From: AP-15 sp963818695
Lineage (GTDB): Bacteria; Pseudomonadota; Alphaproteobacteria; ATCC43930; CGMCC-115725
Direction of reading: 5' to 3'
Length of the DNA stretch: 64,000 nt
Assembly: GCA_963818695.1 (NCBI GenBank)
Contig: CAWFTG010000011.1
Location: forward strand, 827,208-891,207
Positions 57,482 through 64,000 of the stretch are shown piece by piece. The position numbers and the translations under genes are program-made. The number at the start of each line of letters is the position of its first letter. Within the stretch, counting starts at the first letter, position 1. The notes beneath the pieces were generated by a model. That model was not told where the DNA came from. It did not search any database and was given only the letters and a program-made list of their open reading frames with translations.

Positions 57482-59131
57482 TTGATTCTCGGCCGTGCTG
57501 TATTGCGCTTGAATAGGGAAATTTGGCGGGCTGCGGTATCTGACCATCGGACCTACATTTTTATCCTCTTGGCGATAACGCTGGGGATGTATTTCGGCCT
57601 CCCGAAGCGCGGCGATATCGATTGGGCGGATGCGTCGCGCCACGCATTAAACGGCGCTTTCGTGCTCGATTTTATCGAGCAACTCCCCTGGCGCCACCCG
57701 GTCGAGTTTGCTTACGATTATTATCGCCAGTGGCCGGCACTGACGATCTTGTTCTATCCTCCATTATTTTATGGCGTTTTGGCGGGCGTCTATGCGGTGT
57801 TTGGCATCTCTGAAGCATCAGCATTGCTGACCGAGCTTGCTTTTTTGTTCCTTCTCGCCTGGGGAGCATTTCGCCTGTCTCGGTATTGGCTCGACCCACC
57901 CCCGGCGCTGGCCGTGGCGCTGCTGTTGCTCGGCGCGCCCGAACTGGCCTACTGGGGCCGCCAGATCATGCTTGACGTCCCGGCTTACGCGTTCCTCGTT
58001 TGGGCCGCGGTATTCCTCGTGCGCCATTTGAAGTGCAGGCAAAAATGGACCCTGTTTGCTGCGGTAGTCTGCACGGTGGCGGCAGCCTACACCAAATACA
58101 ACGCGATCTTCTTCGTCGTGCCAATCGCCATTTCGCTCACATACGCATATGGCTGGCGCGTTTTTCGTGAGGGCGCAGCCTTGCAAGCGGCTGCGCTGGG
58201 CTGCGTATTGCTGCTGCCACTGGTCGGCATCTTTTTTGCCTTCGGCAGCTACAATCTGGACCAGGCGGCGGGGCTCGCAGGTGCGACGGCGTCCCGTTGG
58301 AGCATCGCGCAGCTGACTTATTACGCCCGCATCATGCCGTCCGTGATTTCCTGGCCGACTCTCGCCCTCGCATGCCTCTATGTACTGACGCTGCCGTTCG
58401 CACCGGCCCTACGGCTCGCGCGCGCAGACGCCATTTTTCTCGGCAGTTGGCTGCTCGCCGGCTATGCGTTTTATTCGATGATTGCAGTCAAAGAGCCGCG
58501 GCACATCCTCTTTATCACCTACCCCCTGGCGCTTGCGGCAGTGCTGGCGATCGACAGAACACTCGCCAAAGTCAGATTTCGCGACGCAATCTCTTTGTCA
58601 TTTGCAGTCGCGATATTGGCAGAGACGCTGACTACGGGTACCGTCCCGGCTGTTGCCGGTATGCGGGAAGCGGCGGAGTCGGTGGCGCAATTGGCGCCGC
58701 CGGAAACCAATGTCGCCTTTTGGGGGTCGCACGACGGCACTTTTGTCTACGCGATGCGCGCCTATTGCGGGCGCCCGGATCTCGGGGTCGTCCGCCTCGA
58801 CAAAATCTTGCTCAGCGATGTTGCCGTCTACGTCGAGCACGGGTTCAAGGAAAGGGTAATCAGTCCGGATGAGCTGACCGACACCCTTTACAACCTGCAC
58901 GTCCAATATGTGGTCTTTCAGACGCGTTATCACGACGACCTCGCCTCGGTAAAAACGCTGGCAGAAACGCTCGGCTCGGACAAGTTCTCTAAGGTGGCGC
59001 GGATCCCGATGTCCGCCAATTACGGCAAGGGTCATATGGCCGATCTGGTCGTTTATCGGCTGAAGGCCGAGGTCCCGCGCGGGCGCGTCGCGCCCTCTCT
59101 GCAGATCAAACTTCTCGGCCGGTCCCTTTGA
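57482..59131 (+). CDS. Multi-pass glycosyltransferase, ArnT/GT39-like
   Basis: A 549-residue membrane protein with at least eight hydrophobic helices (for example IFILLAITLGMYFGLP, FLVWAAVFLVRHL, LGCVLLLPLVGIFFAFG). The N-terminal IDWADASRHALNGAFVLDF region, with acidic residues before helix 2, and YYRQWPALTILFYPPLFYGV fit the GT39/ArnT glycosyltransferases that use polyprenyl-phosphate sugars at the periplasmic face. A soluble C-terminal region follows. TTG 57482 is the apparent start; ATG 57587 is possible. The end overlaps the next gene region, suggesting one operon. Confidence 0.85.
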   Translation: MILGRAVLRLNREIWRAAVSDHRTYIFILLAITLGMYFGLPKRGDIDWADASRHALNGAFVLDFIEQLPWRHPVEFAYDYYRQWPALTILFYPPLFYGVLAGVYAVFGISEASALLTELAFLFLLAWGAFRLSRYWLDPPPALAVALLLLGAPELAYWGRQIMLDVPAYAFLVWAAVFLVRHLKCRQKWTLFAAVVCTVAAAYTKYNAIFFVVPIAISLTYAYGWRVFREGAALQAAALGCVLLLPLVGIFFAFGSYNLDQAAGLAGATASRWSIAQLTYYARIMPSVISWPTLALACLYVLTLPFAPALRLARADAIFLGSWLLAGYAFYSMIAVKEPRHILFITYPLALAAVLAIDRTLAKVRFRDAISLSFAVAILAETLTTGTVPAVAGMREAAESVAQLAPPETNVAFWGSHDGTFVYAMRAYCGRPDLGVVRLDKILLSDVAVYVEHGFKERVISPDELTDTLYNLHVQYVVFQTRYHDDLASVKTLAETLGSDKFSKVARIPMSANYGKGHMADLVVYRLKAEVPRGRVAPSLQIKLLGRSL

Positions 59132-59157
59132 CAACCCGGCCGGTCGTGGAGAAGCAC

Positions 59158-60297
59158 ATGGATGACCTCGCAGTCCTCGACGCGCAACTGACACGCATCA
59201 TCTCTCAACCCGTTGTGACAATACTGAGCATCATCATCCCGACATTAAACGAGCGCGAAAACATCGAACCATTGCTGTCCTTGGTGACTGCGGCCCTGCC
59301 GGATACCGAATGGGAGGTGATTTTCGTCGATGACGACTCGCACGACGGGACCGCCGAGCATGTCCGAGACCTCGCGCGTCGAAATCCTCGGGTGCGCTGC
59401 GTGCAGCGGATCGGCAGGCGGGGCCTTGCGACTGCTTGCCTGGAAGGCGTGCTCGCTTGCGCCTCGCCCTATATCGCCATCATGGATGCCGATCTGCAGC
59501 ATGACGAGCGGCTGCTGCCACACATGTTGAAGGCGCTCGATGGCGGCGCGGTCGATCTGGTGGTCGGCAGCCGCTATGTCGCAGGCGGCGGGGTTGGCGA
59601 TTGGAGCAGCGGCCGCGTCCGGATCAGCGGGGCGGCGACGCGCCTTGCACGCATTATCTGCAAGGCTGATGTTGCCGATCCGTTGAGCGGCTTTTTCATG
59701 TGCCGCCGCGAAATCTTCGAAGCCGCGCTGCGCCGCATGTCTGGGCAAGGATTTAAGGTCTTGCTCGACCTCCTCGCCTCGTCACCCGAGCCGCCGAGGG
59801 TCAGAGAACTTCCCTACAGCTTTCGTGAGCGGCGGCACGGCGAAAGCAAGCTCGACACGATGGTCGCGTGGGAATACGGGATGCTGCTCGCCGATAAGTT
59901 GGTCGGCCGGTTCGTTCCCGTGCGCTTTGCCCTGTTCGGCCTGATCGGCGGGTTAGGCCTCGTCGTGCATCTTGCTACGTTGTGGATCGCTCTCAACTCG
60001 CTGGCTCTCGAGTTTAGCGCGTCGCAGGCCATTGCCACGATGGTGGCGATGACCTCGAATTTCGTCCTCAACAATCAGTTCACTTACCGCGACCAGCGGC
60101 TGCGTGGGCTCAAACTGATGCGCGGCCTCGCCATTTTTTACCTGATCTGCGGGGTCGGGGCGATCGCCAATGTCGGGGTTGCGTCTTACGCGTTCACTTC
60201 GAGCCACACTTGGTGGCTGGCGGGCGTGGCGGGAGCGGTTGTCGGCTCGGTGTGGAATTTCGCGATGTCCTCCGTCTTCACCTGGCGCCCCCGCTAG
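59158..60297 (+). CDS. Polyprenyl-phosphate sugar synthase (GT2) fused to a GtrA-like domain
   Basis: A 379-residue protein. The first 235 residues are a GT2 dolichyl-phosphate-mannose-synthase-like domain (LSIIIPTLNERENIEPLLSL, VIFVDDDSHDGTAEHV, IMDADLQHDERLLPHML) ending RHGESKLDTMVAWEYG. The rest is a four-helix GtrA-like domain (FVPVRFALFGLIGGLGLVVH, MTSNFVLNNQFTYRD, FYLICGVGAIANVGVASYAF). It should load a sugar onto polyprenyl phosphate, which the preceding GT39-like enzyme could use. ATG 59158 is chosen; a TTG at 59128 overlaps the previous stop. Confidence 0.92.
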   Translation: MDDLAVLDAQLTRIISQPVVTILSIIIPTLNERENIEPLLSLVTAALPDTEWEVIFVDDDSHDGTAEHVRDLARRNPRVRCVQRIGRRGLATACLEGVLACASPYIAIMDADLQHDERLLPHMLKALDGGAVDLVVGSRYVAGGGVGDWSSGRVRISGAATRLARIICKADVADPLSGFFMCRREIFEAALRRMSGQGFKVLLDLLASSPEPPRVRELPYSFRERRHGESKLDTMVAWEYGMLLADKLVGRFVPVRFALFGLIGGLGLVVHLATLWIALNSLALEFSASQAIATMVAMTSNFVLNNQFTYRDQRLRGLKLMRGLAIFYLICGVGAIANVGVASYAFTSSHTWWLAGVAGAVVGSVWNFAMSSVFTWRPR

Positions 60298-60391
60298 TAC
60301 CGAAGCTCTGTTTTGCCGGTGGCGCCGTCTAGCGGGCAACCGCTATATAAAGGAGCGCGGAGTTGGGGATCATCAAGCGATCGGCGGTCAG

Positions 60392-60471
60392 ATCCCGGTA
60401 ATCGATTACGGCCGCTATTTCGCTGGCACGCCGGGAGCGCTCGAGCGCGTTACCGCCGAGGTCGCTCGGCG
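60392..60471 (+). pseudogene. Fragment of an isopenicillin N synthase-family dioxygenase (N-terminus)
   Basis: Reads IPVIDYGRYFAGTPGALERV and TAEVARRA, matching only the N-terminal 25-30 residues of 2-oxoglutarate/iron dioxygenases of the isopenicillin N synthase family. It has no own start codon in a suitable position and the sequence then changes to an unrelated gene. A remnant. Confidence 0.7.
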
Positions 60472-60669
60472 TGCTCATTTTCGTCCATCCCCAAGGTACC
60501 GCCGAGCTCAGCGCTTCCGGCCGGCTCAAAGGGAACAGCGTTCTGGACAACGTGATCGGCAACCCGCTCGAGACGACGATCGCGCTGTTCGCACCCTGAT
60601 TTTCGAGGGTACGTCCGATGCCTATCCCGGGCTCGAGACCTGCGCCGCTCATTCCGGCGGGTACCTGCC
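60471..60669 (+). pseudogene. Fragment of an ACMSD-like amidohydrolase
   Basis: Reads VLIFVHPQGTAELSASGRLK, GNSVLDNVIGNPLETTIAL, and, after a one-base frame change near 60595, TLIFEGTSDAYPGLETCAAH with SGGYLP. These are internal motifs of the amidohydrolase_2 family. Both ends are missing: it begins right after the dioxygenase fragment and ends where strawberry-notch sequence begins. Confidence 0.75.
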
Positions 60670-63600
60670 CCTCAGGCGCTCCAACAATTCTCGACGCCCA
60701 TCGGGTTCGGGTTCGTCGCGAGCGTCGCGGCAGCGATCATGCCCACCGACATCGTGCTCGAGCCTTCGGCCGGCACGGGCTTGCTTGCCATCCACGCCGA
60801 ACTCGCGGGCGGCAGCCTGGTCCTGAACGAACTTGCTGGCACCCGCGCCCGCCTGCTCGACCGCCTGTTCCCGGGTGTCGCCGTAACTCGTCACGACGCT
60901 GCGCACATCCACGACCTTCTGGATGACACTGTGCGGCCGAGCGTCGTGCTGATGAACCCGCCTTTCTCCGTCGCCGCCCATGTCGACGGCCGGGTCGCGG
61001 ACGCGGCGCTGCGTCATCTGACGTCAGCACTGGCGCGCGTCGCCGAGGGCGGCCGCCTGGTCGCCATTACCGGCGCAAGCCTCTCGTCCGACAATCCCTC
61101 CTGGCGCGACAGCTTCGTCGGATTGCAGCAACGCGGCCGCATCGTGTTCTCGGCGGCCGTCGATGGCCGAGCCTATGCCCGCCACGGAACCAGCGCTGAA
61201 ACGCGCCTGACGGTTATCGACCGCATACCCGCCGACGATCCGACGGCGTTCCCGGCTTCGCCGGGTACGGCCAACGACACGGCCATCCTGCTCGACTGGG
61301 TGACGAGGCTTGTTCCGGCGCGATCCGCCCTGAAGGTGGCTCCGACCGTAAAATGCACCAGTGCGCCAATCGCGGCGCGGATGGCGGCGGCACACACGCT
61401 GCCCAGCGCAGGATCACCACGCCGGTCCGCCGCGGCGGCTATTGAACCCGCTGCCGTCGAACTCGCCTATGAGACCGTGGACTGGGCGCCGGTTCATAGC
61501 GGACGTATCACCGAGGCGCTCTATGAAGGATACGGACTTCAGTCGATCTGTATTCCCGGAGCTGCGGCGCATCCGACGCGGCTGGTGCAGTCAGCGCCAT
61601 GGCCTCGGTCGCGCCGCCGAAGCCCAGCTATCGGCCGCATCTGCCGGCGACTGTCATCGCCCACGGCCTGCTGTCCGACGCTCAACTCGAAAGCGTGATC
61701 TATGCCGGCCAGGCCCAAGCCGGCTATCTCGCCGGATCATGGATCATCGATGACACCTTCGACGTCGTTTCGGCCGCGCCCGATGGCGCCGAGACAGCCG
61801 TCCACTTCCGCAGAGGCTGGTTTCTCGGCGATGGCACCGGCGCCGGCAAGGGCCGCCAGGTCGCCGGCATCCTGCTCGACAACTGGCTGAAGGGCCGCCG
61901 GCGCGCGGTGTGGGTCTCCAAATCCGACAAATTGATCGAGGACGCCCAGCGCGACTGGTCTGCGCTGGACCAGGAGCGGCTGCTGATCACGCCGCTCACG
62001 CGCTTCCGGCAAGGCACGCCGATCCGCCTGGACCAAGGCGTCCTATTCGCAACCTACGCCACGCTACGGTCGGACGCGCGCGAGGAGAAGGTTTCGCGCG
62101 TCTGCCAGATCGTCGATTGGTTGGGCTCCGAGTTCGACGGAGTCATCGTCTTCGACGTGCAGCGGTTCGGTTCGGAGATGGTGGCGGAAGTGACGGCCGC
62201 TCGCGGCGCATCGTGCGCAATGCGGGATCCGGTGGCCTCGACCGTCTCGCGGTCGAGGCCCGCGCCAGCTCGGCCAATCTCGCCGAGGCGCAGGCCTTCA
62301 TGGATGACGAGAAGCGCATCCTGGTCTTTTCCGATGCCGGCGGCACAGGCCGTTCCTATCATGCCGATCTTACGGCGAAGAACCGCCGGCTGCGCGTCCA
62401 CTACTTGCTGGAAGCGGGCTGGAAGGCCGATACCGCCATTCAGGGCCTCGGCCGGTCGAACCGCACCAACCAGGCACAGCCGCCGCTGTTCCGGCCGATC
62501 GCCACCGACGTCAAAGCCGAGAAGCGCTTTCTCTCCACCATTGCGCGCCGCCTCGACACGCTCGGCGCCATCACCAAAGGCCAGCGTCAGACCGGCGGCC
62601 AGGGTCTGTTCCGCGCCGACGACAATCTCGAATTCGTCTACGGCCGGGCGGCGCTGCGCCAGCTCTATGTCCTGCTGTATAGCGGCAAGGTCGAGGGCTG
62701 CTCGTTTCAGGCGTTCGAGGACGCGACCGGCCTCCGCTTGACCGACGGCGACGGCAGCTTGCGCGAAGATCTGCCGCCGATCACCACCTTTCTCAATCGA
62801 CTCCTCGCGCTGACCATCGATCTGCAGAACACGCTGTTCGGCGTATTCGAGGATCTGCTCCGGACCAAGATCGAGGGCGCCATTGCCTCGGGCGCCTATG
62901 ATCTCGGCGTCGAGACGGTGATTGCCGAGAGTTCTCATCGTCACAGATCGCCGGACGCTCTACGTCCATCCGCAGAGCGGCGCCGAGACGCAGGTATTCA
63001 CCATCACCCGCCGCGATCGCAATCGGCCATTCACGCTCGCCGAGGCGCTCGACCGCGCAAATGATTCGCGGGCCCGGCTGCTGGTCAACAGTCAGTCCCG
63101 GCGCGCCGCCGTGCAGGTGCCGGCGCCGAGCCTGATGCTCGACGATAGCGAAGTCGAGCGCCGCGTGCGGCTGCTTCGCCCGATGGAGCGCACCGCGATC
63201 CCGCTCGCCATGATACCGCAGACCCATTGGCAGGACGCCGATCGGGCTGACTTCGTCCGCGCCTGGGAGACCGAGATCGCCGCGCTGCCGGAGTTTACCG
63301 ACGGCAAGCTGCACATCGTCACCGGCCTGTTGCTGCCGATCTGGAAGCGGCTGCCCAACGACTCCATGCGCGTCTACCGGCTCCAGACCGACGATGGCGA
63401 ACGCATCATAGGCGTCTGGTCTCGCCGGCCTGGGTCGCGCAGGCGACGCAGGTCGATGCGCCGACGTTGAGCCCGGCCGACGCCTTCGTCGCCGTGCTCG
63501 ATGGACGGACGGTCTTGCAGCTTCAGGACCGGCTCGAGCTTCGGCGCGTCAAGGTCATGGGAGACTTCCGCGTCGAACTGTCTGGCTTCACCGACGGCAT

Positions 63601-63754
63601 GGTCGACCGGCTGAAGGCAATCGGCCTCATCTCCGAGATCATCTCGTCGAAGCTGCGCATGTTCGTGCCGACGGGCGCGGAGGGGCGAGCGATCCTGGCC
63701 AAAGTGATAGAGCGGCATCCCCTCATCGGCATAGCCGACAGAGCGGCGGCGTGA
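60670..63754 (+). pseudogene. Strawberry-notch family methylase/helicase, decayed and internally deleted
   Basis: Starts within QALQQFSTPIGFGFVASVAA, followed by an N6-methylase-like domain (LEPSAGTGLLAIHAELAGGS, VVLMNPPFSVAAH), then the helicase half (SYRPHLPATVIAHGLLSDAQ, WFLGDGTGAGKGRQVAGILL with its Walker A). The frame then passes from FDGVIVFD straight to VQRFGSEMVAEVT, skipping the DEAH motif and a long middle part (I estimate about 250 residues from memory of the family). The C-terminal part (VFSDAGGTGRSYHADLTAKN to LIGIADRAAA) is recognisable to 63754. Frame changes occur near 61600, 62200, 62930 and 63413; three fit one missing base. Without the motif it cannot be an active helicase. 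Confidence 0.85.
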
Positions 63755-63764
63755 GGTGGACACG

Positions 63765-64000
63765 ATGTTGTCTCAAGCCGCCGAACTGGCGCACCGGCTC
63801 GCGCGCGATGCCGAGGCGGTGTGCCGCCACTATCTCTCAAATGGGCGTCGCGAAGGCCGCTACTGGCTGGTCGGCGATGTCGCCAACACGCCGGGCCGCA
63901 GCCTGTTCGTCCGGTTGAGCGGACCGGACCGTAGCAAGGGCGCCGCCGGCAAATGGACCGACGCCGCCACCGGCGAACATGGCGATCTCCTCGACCTCAT
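63765..64000 (+). CDS. DUF7146/Toprim-type protein, N-terminal part (cut by window end)
   Basis: A frame open to the window end with 78 codons: MLSQAAELAHRLARDAEAVC, RHYLSNGRREGRYWLVGDVA, NTPGRSLFVRLSGPDRSKG and GKWTDAATGEHGDLLDLI. This is the N-terminal block of a DUF7146 and Toprim-domain (primase-like) family that usually follows the strawberry-notch gene on rhizobial plasmids and integrative elements. It starts 10 bases after that pseudogene's stop, with GAGGTGGAC upstream. Probably a mobile-element backbone gene. Confidence 0.85.
   Translation, partial: MLSQAAELAHRLARDAEAVCRHYLSNGRREGRYWLVGDVANTPGRSLFVRLSGPDRSKGAAGKWTDAATGEHGDLLDL

Overview
The window looks like the chromosome of a GC-rich alphaproteobacterium, probably a soil or environmental Rhodospirillales/Hyphomicrobiales-type organism. 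The evidence is a purQ-purL-bolA-grxD order, an NDUFS4-like complex I accessory subunit, a CbiG-CobJ fusion beside cobM, an EcfG-like small sigma factor, and several amidohydrolase_2, MFS, DUF1800/DUF1501 and Lhr-helicase genes. No species can be named from the sequence alone.

Layout. 1-3.4 kb is an AT-richer accessory patch: a partial HEPN-like protein, a serine recombinase whose expected catalytic serine is threonine, a lipocalin-like protein and two small secreted or membrane proteins. 3.4-13 kb holds a DUF5681 protein, a glyoxalase II-like hydrolase, a class III adenylate cyclase translationally overlapping cobM and cobJ, a FecR-domain secreted protein, threonine aldolase, a GNAT, a PH-domain membrane protein and GrxD. 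13-24 kb carries bolA, purL, purQ, a MetE-like methyltransferase, PxpA, cyanase, PaiB, LysE, glutathione peroxidase, dapE and dapD. 24-39 kb is a catabolic and transport stretch: two amidohydrolases, a ferredoxin and its reductase, CapA, GST, two MFS exporters, a DUF1800/DUF1501 pair and an acyl-CoA dehydrogenase-like protein. 39-47 kb is a surface-polysaccharide sugar-nucleotide region (RfbB, WecC, WecB, a GalE-like epimerase) with small membrane proteins. 46.9-48.4 kb has tRNA-Arg, an NDUFS4-like subunit, tRNA-Pro, a sigma factor and tRNA-Lys. 48.4-60.3 kb has a long Lhr helicase, hydrolases, an FAD monooxygenase, an enoyl-CoA hydratase and two membrane glycosyltransferase genes. The last 3.7 kb is a mosaic of broken gene pieces, then a decayed strawberry-notch helicase/methylase gene and the start of a DUF7146/Toprim-type gene, both typical of rhizobial plasmids and integrative elements.

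Three patterns stand out. First, at least twelve single-base frameshifts in otherwise well-preserved genes between 4 and 51 kb are all of the extra-base kind, which suggests an insertion-biased sequencing error rather than decay. Second, a REP-type palindromic repeat found twice between genes also occurs in frame inside the Lhr helicase. Third, two places (36.8-37.3 kb and 60.4-60.7 kb) are stitched from fragments of unrelated genes, and the strawberry-notch gene has lost the segment that carries its DEAH-type helicase motif.

I found no CRISPR array, rRNA, intact insertion sequence or convincing new defence locus. The most unusual candidates are the left-edge recombinase/HEPN pair and the repeat-derived insert in the helicase.
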